Shown here one piece after another: positions 49,324 through 62,300 of a stretch of 64,000 nucleotides of DNA. The position numbers and the translations under genes were made by a program. Source of the stretch: Atherix ibis (Eukaryota > Arthropoda > Insecta > Diptera > Athericidae); contig OY282609.1 in assembly GCA_958298945.1 (NCBI GenBank), forward strand, positions 59,554,220 to 59,618,219. Direction: 5' to 3'. The notes beneath the pieces were generated by a model. The model was not told where the DNA came from, made no database searches, and worked only from the letters and a program-made list of their open reading frames with translations. The first letter of the stretch is position 1. The number at the start of each line of letters is the position of its first letter.

Positions 49324-50035
49324 TATAAAAGCAACTGGCAACAAAACACAACTCTGACCCGACAACATGAGTTGTCAACTACTAGAAAGCAAGCCAACAT
49401 ATTCTCATTTTGAATTGCTTGCTCTTTTTCTCTTTAAGAGAGAAGTGTGAGAGAGAAGCTAACTGTGTAGCTCGCTGAAAAGAGTGTTGGTGAGCAATAA
49501 ATAGATGAGAAACTGTACAGAGAACATGAGAAACTGTACTTGAACTGCTATCCCCTTACTCTGCGATTGCTTTTGTAAACAAAATGGTTAACCAAATCGG
49601 CTAACCGAGACCGCTACGAATATGATTTTGCATATGTTAGTACGCCAGTTGGAAGTAGTTTGAGAAAAAGGCCAATTCCGACGGCACTTCGGCAATTTAT
49701 TGTTTCTTTTTTCAAACGACTTTTTTATAAACTATCTTTCTTACAAAACCTACTTTTTACAGATAACAAACATAAATAAATGTTCTCTCCTGATAAAATT
49801 GAAAATCACTGAAAGATTAAAAACCTTATCAAAACAGGTGTTTCGTGTGTTATGGACGAATGAGTGAAGTGCTCCTCGTCGGCATGTTCATTTTTAGTTG
49901 TTATCCAAACTTTTTGTGATTGAATTAGACAAAGGAAAAGATAATTTTTGTCATTCTGATATAGCTAATAAATTTTGTTACGTTTAATTATCCAAATTAT
50001 TTTCTTTTTGGATAGTTCATATAATTAAATGCAAA
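49324..50035. promoter_or_regulatory. intergenic region upstream of the reductase gene
   Basis: This 700-base interval must hold the promoter and 5' UTR of the reductase gene. It is less AT-rich at 49.36-49.68 kb. I cannot single out a TATA box. The start codon context AAAATGGCT is good for an insect. Confidence 0.35.
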
Positions 50036-51210
50036 ATGGCTGTTAGTGCAAAAAGATTTAAAGTGTTAGTAACTCACCCAGAACTGCCACAAGCGGGAAT
50101 TGAAGTTTTGCAAAAAGAATGTGATGTGAAAATTTGCAAAAGCATACCACCATCGTTGGATGAGATTTGTGAAGAGTGTAAGGGCGTCGATGCAATTCTC
50201 TGGGCTGGTCATGAACCACTGGACGATCGAGCTCTGAACGCCGCCGGTCCTCAACTGAAAGCGATTTCAACCTATTCGGCTGGGATCGACTTTGCGAAAT
50301 TAGAAGATTTGAAAAGGCGTAAGATACCCTTGGGCCACACACCCACTGTTTTGAATGATGCAGTCGCCGACGTCGCAGTTGGATTAATGGTCGCCGCAGC
50401 ACGTAGATTCCATGAAGGCAGACTGAAAATCGAAACGTAATTGAAAATAGATGGTCTTTGAAGATGTTACTATGACTATGCAAGTTTTTCTTTCCGTTTA
50501 TAGATCGAACTGGGAAACTAAAGAACTGCTATGGATGCTTGGTCGAGACATAAAAGGTTCTACGGTCGGTTTTGTTGGAATGGGTGGCATCGCACAGTCA
50601 ATTGTACGGCGCCTAAAAGGTTTCGAAGTTGGCGAGTTTCTGTACACAAGCCGTAATAAAAGTCCAGGCGGAGATGCACTTGGAGCCAAACATGTCACAT
50701 TCGACGATATTTTGTCTAGAAGTGATTTTGTAATCTTAGTCTGTCCACTCACAATCGAAACTAAAAATATGTTCAACGAACGCGCCTTCGATCGAATGAA
50801 GCCGACCAGCATTTTAATAAATGTTGCCCGAGGACGTAAGAATCCTTGTCTATTTTTGAAAAATGAATGTGGATAATGAAATGTTGTCAATTTTTTTAGA
50901 AATTGTTGATCAAAATGCTCTTTACCATGCTCTGAAAGATGGGAAAATATTTGCAGCTGGACTGGATGTTATGACACCAGAACCACTACCTAGCAACCAT
51001 GAGTTATTGTCGCTTCCGAATTGTGGTTAGTAATTTTTGATTGATAAGAAAGGGTGCTGAGGAAATTAACAATTTTTTTCGCCAACAGTGATTATTCCGC
51101 ATTTGGGATCAGCCACTTTTAATACTAGATCGGCGATGGCTGTAGCAGCAGCACAGAATATCATACTAGCCTTGGCCGATAAGCCAATGATTTACCCAGC
51201 TTACTCTTAG
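50036..51210 (+). CDS. GRHPR: glyoxylate/hydroxypyruvate reductase (4 exons, 326 aa)
   Basis: D-2-hydroxyacid dehydrogenase that reduces glyoxylate to glycolate and hydroxypyruvate to D-glycerate with NAD(P)H, presumably in the cytosol; the C-terminus is YPAYS and shows no SKL-type peroxisomal signal. Exons: 50036-50436, 50504-50835, 50900-51025 and 51089-51210, with GT-AG introns of 63-67 bases; total 981 nt, close to the 328 residues of the human enzyme. Visible: substrate-domain start [17 protein letters not shown], the STYSAGID motif (about residue 80), the Rossmann loop GFVGMGGIA (156-164), NVARG with catalytic Arg243, DVMTPEPL with Glu272, and PHLGSAT with His291, so the catalytic set is complete. 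A poly(A) signal AATAAA follows at 51278. In Drosophila, from memory, CG9331 and its tandem relatives next to Oseg5 are the counterparts. Confidence 0.96.
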
Positions 51211-51277
51211 TATTAAAATTTTCTTTTCTGTTTTTGTAATTGAAAATTTCGAATGTTTATTAAGAAAACAAAATCAA

Positions 51278-51283
51278 AATAAA
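51278..51283 (+). terminator. poly(A) signal of the reductase gene
   Basis: AATAAA 68 bases after the stop codon. Confidence 0.6.
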
Positions 51284-51299
51284 TACTTAACAATAAAAA

Positions 51300-52551
51300 A
51301 AGGCCTTGAGTTGACTTTTATTCGCTTTCAGAATTCGTTATAGTCTAGCTGATTTTCTGTTTGAATGCAATACAATCCCAAAAAGCCAGGTGGTTTTTAT
51401 CATTCAGATAAGAACCTCAAGAGACACTTATTTATTAACCAGAAATATTGGATTTTTTCTTTTTTTTCTTTTGTTTGTGTTAATTGAATGGAATAATATT
51501 ATAGAAAGCACGTGAGAAAAATTGATCATCAGTAAATGGGTCACATCTGATTGAAATTTTTAATTGTGTCATTTTTACACAAGAAATTTTCGCGTCGACG
51601 GACACCTTCTTTCAGATTTCTTGTTTTATATTATCGACTAAAGCTCACTGTGAAAGTTCATATCAATTGAAAACTTGGCATTTATTTTTACGAAATAAAT
51701 GGTGGCATTGGAAAAAAATAATCATAATAGAGTGGGGAGTCTTTCACAAAAAAGGTCCTATTTTGATAGTCATATTAGGAAGAGTAGCAATCAATGCGAA
51801 AAAATCAAATTGAAATTGTTTTTATTCTCTTGGAAATTTATATTTTTGTACAATTTCTTTTTTTTTACAGACTCAAAATCAATGTCGAACTTATACGTCT
51901 CTTTCCCATTTGGCAATCATAATTCAAAGAATTTCATGGCTTAACGTTGTAGATAATTACTCAATTCGGTCACTAAGGTTAAATTTTTTTATAAGGAAGA
52001 TAAAATGTTCAATGGAGAAATACCAATGGAACACAGTTGAGGACGTATTTTAAAAAACTATCTTATTCCGAAATTAAGAAATTTCGTAGGTACATTTGAA
52101 TAATATAAATTCAATTTTTTATAAAAAAATTTAAATTTTTAAAATTAAAATTCTAAATTTTAGTGACATTTTACAATTTTATTTAAAATATGCGAATTTT
52201 TTCTTCAGAAACTTAGTAGAATTCGGAAATTTGGAAATGAGTCTACTATTCATTAATCAATCAGAATTTTATTAATAGAATGTGAAGAAAACTTAATAAA
52301 AACAATTACGGAAAAATATATAAAATAGAATTGTTACCAGATTTCATTCGTATGACTCAAGTAGTCACACTACTTGATTAGACCACAAACAGTTAGTTTT
52401 GGGACTAGCCGCATGGTCTTAAAACAACAAATTCCCAACTTTTCCTTTGTAACAGCTACTATGGCAACTATTGAACTGCATCCAAACCGTTGCTAAGGCA
52501 ACTTACCGGTAAAAACAAAAATTTGACGAGCAATTTATTGTACAAACTAAA
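51300..52551. other. intergenic DNA between reductase and IFT80
   Basis: AT-rich, no coding sequence recognised. The last 200 bases (52.33-52.55 kb) are less AT-rich and should carry the IFT80 promoter. Confidence 0.4.
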
Positions 52552-55480
52552 ATGAAATTGAAAACGTACACTAAGGAGCTGAAAAAAAATTTTATTATTT
52601 CTTGTCTGGATTGGAGCAATAATGAAGAAGTTTACGTAGTAAGGTAAGAGAGCTCTACGAAAAGCCATTTTGTTTTTATGGATTCTGGTCTAAGAAGAAA
52701 TTTTGGAAATTTATTTTATGTGGGGAAAAAATAAATGATAACTGATAGCGATGAACAACAAATTCTGCAAGTGAGCTCTACAACTCGGGAGTGTGTCGAA
52801 GTGGTGAAGCTCCCACCGGAGTTTATAGCTACCGATATTCATTGGTTAATATCCCGAAGTGGTGGTGGAAAGGGAAGTGATTCTCTTTTAGTAAGTGGAA
52901 ATGACGGTCGATTTATAATATTCACTAAGTCTGGAAGAATTGAAAAGTCTATCACGGCCCATGCATCTTCAGTAAACTCGGCCCGATGGAGTCCAGATGG
53001 GGCTGGTATTCTGACGGGTAAGTTCTAAAATAGATACTATAATAATTACCGAATTTAAACGACGTCCATTTGTGAATACGCAGCGAGTGAAGATGGCACA
53101 GTTAAGGTGTGGTCGCGTGCAGGAATGTTGCGTTCCACAGTCATACAAAATGAAGAGCCAATCCTCTGCGCCAGGTGGTCTCCAGACTCCTCCTCGATTG
53201 CATACTGTCACGGAGGTAACATTGTTGTGAAACCACTAGCCGCGAATACAAAGCCAACAAAAGTAAGCAAAACGATTTATAGAAATTCGCCAAAATCATC
53301 GGAGTTATACACGTTTTTGTTGTTTGGTTATTTAGTGGCAGGCTCATGATGGTCTAGTGCTCTGTCTAAGTTGGTCAGTAGAAAAATCGATTATCGCATC
53401 TGGTGGAGAGGATTGCAAATACAAAATCTGGGACTCTAAAGGCGCTACTCTGTATTCTAGTAGCCCGGAAGAGAACGCAATTACCGCTGTTGAGTTCAGT
53501 CCGATGCAGAATTTCTTGGTTATCGGAGGATTCAATATTTTAAAGTTGTGTGACTATATGGGGGTGAGAAAGTTTATTGCAAATTTCGACATATTATTAA
53601 AAGAATTAACAATATTTTTGTATATATTGGTAGTGGTGTTACAATAACGAGCGGTTTAACTCGCCCCCAGTTGGGTCAGTGTACGGTCTGTGTTGGTCGC
53701 GTGATGGATCACAAATTGCTTGTGGAACTTCAAACGGGAGCATTTTATTCAGTCACGTTGTAGAGAAACAACTAATTTCCAACAATTTGATCGCCAAAAC
53801 TACAGGTCGAAAGTCTATCCTCCTACAGGATATTCTTCGCGAGACCAGTGACGTTCTGGATTTCCCAGAACGTATCATCAACTGGTCATTGAATTACGGT
53901 CATTTAATCGTAGCAACACCGAATCAAGTGCATATTTTCAACGAGAACTACATAAATACACCGATTATCGTAGATGGTCGAGTTGATGTTAAGATTATTG
54001 AAGCTGGCAGGAAGTATGAGGGCAAACCACAAATTATTGAGACTGAAAATTTACTCTTCCACTCGAAATAATTATTTTTCTCTTTTACAGATACTTCTCG
54101 CTGGTAGACGCGACGTCTATTTGGATTTATTCTTATGCGGGCAGATTACACCTCAACCCAAGATATGCTAGTTCTCAAGCTCAGATACAAAATCTAACAT
54201 CAAAAATCATATCATTGGGAACGGACATTTTGTGCGTACGCGACTCAATTGATCAGTCCCGTAAGTCCTTTTTAGTTCTGAATAGTTGTACGTCTAATAA
54301 TAAAATAATGACAGTGCTGTACGTTTTCGATCTGATACCGGGTGCTACTCGAAATAATGAACCGTACTCTTTGCGATCGAAAACGGCAATAGCCGAGGTA
54401 TCTGTCTGCCGATCTGGAACACCCGAGGACCAATACATAGTTTTCATTGACGTGAATCGGGATCTTTTCATTACCCCAGCTCAGAACGGTGGAGACGATT
54501 TGATACACAAAATTGGTACCCAGCTACTAGCGATTAAATGGGCTAGCGAAACAAACATTCTAGTCGGTCTGCATGATTCTTGCTATACCATTTGGTACTG
54601 TCCTGGGGAGAGCTGTTCGGATCCGACTTTGATCGCCTTAACAACAGTAACATCAGATGCCACGTAAGAAATGATCGCAGCAAGTTTAATTTTAAGAATG
54701 ATTTTTTGTTATTTTAAAATTTGGTATTCTTTTGTAGAGAATTTGGTCGGAACATTACGTTAGAATCATTCGAGGGTACGCTGATTACTTTCAAGAGTGC
54801 AGGCACAAACTACACCATTACTGCGAACATTTATTGTGAAATCATGCATAAAGCCATTATGGATGGTCAGTGGGGACAAGCGTTAAAAATATGCCGAACA
54901 GCTCAGAACACTATTCTTTGGGCTTCATTAGCAGCGATTGCTACTAAAAAGAATCAATTGGAAATTAGTGAAGAGGCTTTTGCGGCAGCTTTACAAATCG
55001 ACAAAGTCAACTATTTGCAATATATTAAGGTGAGGCTTCTGGCTCGGACAAGATGAGTTTTTTTGAAAGATTCTTGAACATAATAATAATGTGCCTTACG
55101 AAATTGAACAATTTTTCAACATACTCCTATCTAACTGGACTATGAACTAGTTATTTTTTAAATAATAAAATACAAACAACTTTAAACAGAATTAATTTTG
55201 TTCACAGACTTTACAACAATCCAGCACAGAACAAATGGCGGAAAATTCCTTAATGATTGGACGACTCAACGAAGCCGAAACGATTCTGTTGCATAACAAA
55301 AAAATCAAAGAAGCTATTGCATTATGTATTCGAATGCATCGATGGGAACGAGCTCTTGAGATAGCCCAGAAAAACAATAACTCAGAACTTGAATTCGTTT
55401 TAAGCGAACGAAAAAAATATTTACAAGCAATGGGTAAGGACGAAATCAGCGAGAAATTCCTGAAATGCTGTAAAGTCTGA
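52552..55480 (+). CDS. IFT80: IFT80, intraflagellar transport complex B subunit (8 exons, 761 aa)
   Basis: Structural subunit of IFT-B, needed to build cilia; in flies, where it is known as Oseg5, this means chemosensory and mechanosensory neuron cilia. Exons: 52552-52643, 52749-53017, 53084-53262, 53336-53563, 53634-54013, 54091-54663, 54738-55029 and 55208-55480; introns 66-178 bases; 2286 nt in all, close to the 777 residues of human IFT80. The N-terminal half is WD40 beta-propeller: repeats show SARWSPDGAGILT, EDGTVKVWSRAGMLRST, WQAHDGLVLCLSW, GGEDCKYKIWDSKG and VGSVYGLCWSRDGSQIA. A second propeller follows (SIWIYSYAGR, DILCVRDS, VFIDVNRDLF, YTIWYCPGE). The C-terminal part is helical solenoid: MDGQWGQALKICR, TILWASLAAIA, RLNEAETILL and HRWERALEIAQKN. 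The weakest junction is the exon 2 acceptor (52747-52748), which has a poor pyrimidine tract. It is convergent with the DOCK gene, 0.8 kb apart. Confidence 0.97.
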
Positions 55481-56317
55481 ATCGTCATCGTTAAGTGTTT
55501 CGTGTTGAGGAAATTTATCTCCGATTTCGCACAATCACAAATTTAAAAAAAAATATACTTTTTCTAATACTAAAATAGACAGGAATTTTCTTCTTTAAGG
55601 ATCATTGCAAAACTAATCGTTTGAGAGAGTAGTATTTTCTTAATGTGATATATCTAGTTTTTCCCCTTCCTGTTGTCTTTTTCACCCTTACTCTTACATT
55701 ATAATTCAATTTTGTATTCGCTTTATCAAAAGCAAACGTTCATCAAAAAATATAAAAATAAGAATTGATTAATTTATTATATTTTTCTGGTTGTATAAAA
55801 AAACGTTAAATATTCTTAATATTAAATATTAAATATGTGATGTAGACGATGATGTACACATATGATTATAATTATATGACAAACTAATAAATGTTGAATG
55901 CAATTTATTTATACACACAGAACACAGATCGTCAACTTAAATGCATTTTATTAAATGCACACTATCCGGTTTTAGATTAAATTTACGCATTTATAAATTC
56001 TCTTTCTAAATAATGATTTAGAAAAAAGAAAAGCTGGAAAAAAATTCAGTTTCTTTTATAAATTGAGTTGGTAGAATAGAATTACAAGATGTTTACCTTA
56101 AAGAAATAATTTTATTTCGTCGCTTCTTTGGGATAAGAAAATAGGATTTCCTAATATGTATAAGTTTTATTCTCCCCTATTTGTGCTTGCAGTAAGGCAA
56201 ATGTGTGTAAATAATATTATGAAATACTGAAAAATATTGAATAAATACAGAAACGGTTATGGTAAATTTTTGTAGAAGTTTTTTGGTCATTTTTATTTGA
56301 CTTTTGGTAAATCATTT
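55481..56317. other. intergenic gap between the two convergent genes IFT80 and DOCK
   Basis: Contains the 3' UTRs of both genes. Candidate signals: AATAAA on the plus strand at 55886 for IFT80, and AATAAA on the minus strand at 56297-56292, 21 bases after the DOCK stop. Confidence 0.45.
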
Positions 56318-59300
56318 TTACCAACGCAATGGTGTTCCCTTGTTGTAACTGTTTGCACTGAAATAAAACAAAGAAAAAAATAAATCAAAAATAAAAGAGT
56401 TCAGTTAAGGCACAAAATTATTCATGATAGGGAATATCGCAAATGTTAAAAAATGTTCTTAGTCAGGTTTGTATTTTGGGTAATTAAGTGCGACGACTTT
56501 AGTGTGCCTCAACCAATCTCTATTGGGCTTTGCTTACTTGACAACACCATTCGCCTGGCTTGGGCTTATTGTAATTAGCGGCGCTAAACGCTCAGTGAAT
56601 CGTGCATAGTTTCGCTCCAATTCTCTTTGGTAATCTTTCTGGTCAGATGAGATGAGATTTTTATTCTTCTTCAATGCGTCTTGGCAACGTTTTGAAAACT
56701 CTTTGAAGCATAGTCGCAACTTGTTTTGGTGTTTTGTTGGCACTGTCGTACCATCAGACAAGCCAGACAAAAACACTAAGGCCATTTCCATTGGACCTTG
56801 ATTTACTGTTGTTCCAATGCAACCCTGCAAAACCATTTGAAGTATTTTCGGATCGGCCGGTTCTTGATTATTAGACGCTGCCAACTCAGTTGTTTTCTTT
56901 TGAATATCTTCAATGGCCACCTCGATCGGTTCTAAAATAACCTGTTGTCTAGCAACAACTTGAATTCTTGTTTTCACATACGGGAAATGATTCGATGTAG
57001 TTAAGATTGTCTTCCGTTTGCATTGTTCATGTAAATCACCGTGCGCTTTACCAGATTTCGTAAAAGGCGTCGAGAAAATGAATCGTTCTACAAGACAAAC
57101 GTGAATATTTTTTAATATGCATTCAAAAATGATATAACTGACACGTACTTATATTGAAATTCTGCTCAAAGTAAGTTTCCCGATGGCGTAGCTCATACCT
57201 TTCAAAATACGGTTCTACGTATGTTATTTGGATGTAAGCTTTTTCAGTATCCAACGTCGTTACATCAACCATGTTCGAGTCTTTTATTATCTGCACGGTG
57301 TCAGGTCCGAATCGGTCAGCATAGAAATTCTAAAAGAAAAAATTATTCAATGTAAGTCGACTTTTCAAACTAGTTTCCCATTAGAAAATGATTAAATACT
57401 TGAAGTCGACTAAATATTTCGGGCAATTTAGTTAGTGTTGGTTCCTTATAAATGAACTCCTGTTGGTCGAGATCACCAAATTTCGCTCCATAAAAGCCAA
57501 CCCGGAAATACGTCCCGAAAACCCTTTTACCATGTAGCTGTGCAATTCGATTGAAGGCCTCTTGCAATTTTCCATGAACTTTAGCCAATTTTTGGAAATC
57601 ACGGTTGGTCTCGCAGATAGGTATCAAAACTTTGTAAACGTCGTTCATCGCCTCATACATTCCCGCTATTTGGAATGAGTTCGCGGCCTCTTCCAGTAAT
57701 GCCTTAAGACCACTCTCGGTGAAATGATTACCCAAACAGATACCATCTTCACCCGGACTTAAAACGTCATCCGAAACAGCAGACTCTAACAGAGCATTTG
57801 GAGTGATGTGTTGAAATGATACAGCTCCAACTGGAAGATGTTCTTGGGATTCAAGCATACTAAGATACTCGGCAACCAGGGCTGCACTGTGTACATAGCA
57901 CATGGCCGCTTCGGTGTGATTGACACGTTCTTTGTGCTTTTTAGCCATATTCTCGAGCCAAGTGAGTCTCAGATCGGGATTGTTCTGATAACCCTTTGCT
58001 ATGCGGTGCATCAAATCCAACAGCATTTCCGGATCCTCTTGGTACTCCTTCATTTTCACAGTGTCCGAAAGAATCATATGCAAATTGAACAGCAGATCCT
58101 GCACTTGCTCTGGAAACGATGTGTCTTGGAGTTCAATGTCAGAATCAGCATACACAAGAACTGTTTTCAGAGCTCTCCGCAGAGACTGTTCACTAAACGA
58201 CGAACTAGTACCAACCAGAGAACTTAAAGACATGGTCACTTGCATTTTCACACGAGCAAAATTCTATAGAAATCAAGGTACATTAAATTAAGCATGTTGG
58301 GAAAAAAAGTATTCGCAATTACTTACATTGCCAATTTCGAAATTTTGCCTCATCAGCAGATATAGTGATGCCGCCGCCTGCGAACGAATTCCTGGCAATT
58401 GCGATCCACAATGCTTCAGAAGTAAGGAACATAAATCTGCGCAAGTATCTGTTTCCTCGTCGAACAATAAATTGTCAAATTTGTATATCAGTGAACGCTG
58501 TGAGGCGAATAGATTCTGAAGAGCCAGAGTGCTTTGATTACGTGACAATGCATGCAGCAACACTTTGAGTACGGTGCTAAGCAGATTGTGATGCATTTCA
58601 GAGTTAGTTGCTACGTCAACTATGATTTCGAGGTTGTCGAGTATAACTAGACTAATTTCGGTAGCCAAAGAACCCTCAATGTAGTAGCTTATCTCGTTTT
58701 CAGAATCTGACTTAACTTGGTTATCGTAAAATTGAGTACGATACGGCATCTGATCTTTTCGCCAACGGAGTTTCTCTGTCGAGTTTCTATCCTTGCGCCG
58801 ATTAATAAGATCGTTTCTTGCAGAGCAAGTTCCACGTATACATTCCTCCAGTTTGTCTTTCATATCGATTGTTTTGCGGAAGCTTTGCGTATTTCGTTTT
58901 ATTATTGGTAAGCGCTTTTGACCTTTGTACTCAAAGCACGGTATGCAAACATTCAAGACTTGTAACAATTGATGAACACGATGTGGACTCAATCCGAGTA
59001 TCCATTGGTACAAATTGTTCCATTTGAGATTCTTAATCACCCATAAAAAGCAGGCCAACAAATGCCGAGTATTTTCGCTACTCAACGGCGACTTATTTTT
59101 AACCAGTTCCGGCACATAAGAGTATACGCGGCTTCCTGAAATTGCATAAGCAACCTCAGGGCTTATAGTAGACGCAGCAATCGTCATATGTGGACCTTGA
59201 TAGTCTTCCAATAAACCAACACTTTGCAAACGATCGTGTGTATCAGACAAATACTGATGCAGTTGAGGTATTGTATCCATAACAATGCCTAAAAGTGGAA

Positions 59301-62300
59301 TATAAAGTGCCGCAACACGTGCTTTTGCCTTTAATTCAGCGTATCGTGGATCCAAATCATGGGAAGTCATCAAATTCCTAATACAACGAATTGCCTTTCC
59401 ATGAAGTGAGGGATTTCTGCAATAACACGATATTCAATTGCAAATACAATGTAAATCGCAGACATTCTTGTTATATTAACTTACGAAACTTCTAATACAG
59501 TAGCGAGCTCACTAAGAACTAAGCCAACAAGGAAATGTTGTTGCCGAAAGTCTGGACTTAAATCGGCGTAGAGTGCTTTATCGATACTTCCCTAAACGTG
59601 GTTGAACAAATTGCAATTTATTCAATTTATAATTAATTTCTGTTAAAATATCTACCAAAGTACTCATCGTCGAGTTCTGGCTGTTGTTCGATGTTATGCT
59701 AGGTGTAGGACTGCAGAGTGCCGACAGACTTGTATATGGAGTGGCAAACGGTAAATTTAGTGCCACATAGTGTTCGTGACAGCACACAATTCTCAGTAAA
59801 TCTATTTTATAATGCATCAACTCTGGAACAGATGCTATCTTTGAAAACAGAGATTTGTAGTAAATCTTAATAAGCCCGAAAACAAATCCGCGATCCATAA
59901 TACTGAACAAGTCGAAGATAAAGAAGGCCAAGCTGGCATTTAGTGATTGTGCAAGTTTTGTATCAGTGCTATGATAGCTGACAATTTTCGTTGTCACCAA
60001 ATCGACCAACCGGACTAGATGATTTGTGAAGTGATGAGGGAACCGCCCTTTACGCGGTGAGTTTAATGCGTGGGTATGATCTAAATGCTCTACCATCGAT
60101 TTTATCATCAATTCGAATAAAAACCACGAATTGCTCATTGCTGATTCGGCTGAGTTGCCGGTAGCTTCTTCCCAATGTAATGCTAATTCTTCGTGAAGAA
60201 GACGAATTTGACCGTCTGTGCCTGAATAAGTTGGAGATGTATCAACTCCATACTCTGAAAATTATTACATAAGAGAAGTATGTTAAGTGTTCGATCAGAA
60301 AATCATATTTCGTTTGCGCATTGTACCCTTTCGATCAAGACTTCTGCCACCAAGTTCATTAAAAGTATACATTTCTAACGTTGTTCCGGTCAACTCTTCA
60401 GTGTTACTACGACTTCCAGTTAAACGACGTCTACCGCTAAAAGGGTGGGGAATTTTTGCTTGATATTGAATGTAAGTGCTGAGAAGACTCTGACGGCCGA
60501 ACTGATCGATAATACCATCATTCAATGTCTAAAAAAAAAAAAAATACTCATATTTAAAATATACACGATCGAAATATCTCATTTACCGATAAATTGCTGG
60601 AAATAGTACACAGAACTTCGAAGACACTTGGACCAAGCATTAGTACTTGCCCGCCAATTTTATATGTGGTGACTAGAAGTTCGACAAGTTTATCGATAAT
60701 AACCGTTAGATTTTTAACGACTGATTCACGGCAAGCATGTCGTATGTCTAGCAGCGATTTTTTCATCTCCTTTTCCATATTACCTTCACCGATTCGCGGT
60801 GGTACTTTTTTCAATTCTAAACATTCACAAAGGCTAACAAAACTGTGGATGAGTTGTACGATTTATGTTATTAGTAAAACGCAAATGGTACATGATATGT
60901 AAGAAGAGTTACTTGTCTAAGTGCGGATCCAATGTGTGCACTGAGGTGACAGCGCTAACAGTAACTGTGAATACAGACCGATGATTATCCAACCACTTCG
61001 TACCTGGCAATTGCACATTCGGTGGTATAAACGAATAGTTCTCTGGAGGAGTTTCAACCATAACGGGCAAATTGAATTCTCCCACGTTTAACTTCCCATC
61101 TTGTAGAATTGGCAGCCAAGTATAACCCACAGCCGTCTCTACGCTAGTTTGAATTTCTTGAGGCTTTTTCTGACATGACACATGAAACAGAGTAAACAAT
61201 AAATGGTGATTTTGTTGTAGGTCAGCTGGTAAGGCTATTTTGATTTCATCATAAAATGCCGGACATTTATTGTGATAGTTGACCGCAGTAAATGCCTCTG
61301 AAGCGTATTCTGGACAGGACGATTTAGCAAATATCGCCGTTAATGCATCTGACTGTTGCTCGCCTCCCATTAACTGTACGCGAACTGCAATATTACGAGC
61401 TGATCCAGCTCTTGCAGAAAAAATCAACTCCTTTGGACTAACAAATAACAAATTTCGATAAGAATAATGCGGTAGATCAATAGCTGTTGGTGGAAACTCT
61501 AGAATCTCTTTTACTGGACGAGCTTTATCATCTTAAAACATAGCCAAAAGCAAACAATATTTAGCACAGATTAACTAGGATATTATAAGAATTGATTGTA
61601 CCTGGATAAGGCTCAATTTTTGCCAAGTCTGGAGTTAGAGCATATTTTAGATCTTCCGGACAAGGTGAGATTTCTAATATAATGGAACCCGGGATACATT
61701 TATACTTTTTCATCAACGAGACAGGGCGCTTCAGTTCAGGTAGAAATTTAAATAAGTCTTCATCCTTCATTTTCTCAGATTCCTTAAGAAATTTGAATAT
61801 AATAAAAATCATTTTCAATAAATTTTGTACAGTACTTGTTTGAAAAAGCTCGAAACGGTAATTTTTATAGTGCGGAATGTTTCAATGCTGTTTGCAAAAT
61901 CATCAGGTGACCAAGAACGCCGTTTTTCACTTCTTCGTTCGAGAGATCCACGTCTGGTTAGTGTTCCCATGTCATTTGCTTTACGCCTCAACTGATCAAA
62001 GCTGCTTGTTGAAGACTTGCGATCTGAGAATGTGTGTATATTTTTTTAAAATCATTTAAATATGATAGTTCTTTATAACTACCCAAGCTATTCGAACTGG
62101 AAGCTGTTCCAAGACTATCTCTATCCTTTTCATCTTTGTCGAAATTATCTCCATTGAAAACGTTTGTTAAATAAATTCCAGTCCATGCGAATGGCATGCG
62201 ATATTTGCCGAGACGTTCACAGAAATCAGCCGCATTTGATTTTGCCTTATCGCGATATTTATCCTTGTCGTCTTTTAGATATGGCTCAACTGAGTCTTTA

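Noticed and set aside
50058..50890. Long antisense frames over the reductase exons
   Set aside because: Shadows of the real exons on the opposite strand.
59578..59655. Continuation of the DOCK exon to a stop at 59578 (ending LGKYR)
   Set aside because: The segment has donor GTAGAT at 59655 and acceptor TTTAG at 59593-59592, and removing it restores the DOCK frame into [17 protein letters not shown], as in relatives; so it is a 64-base intron.
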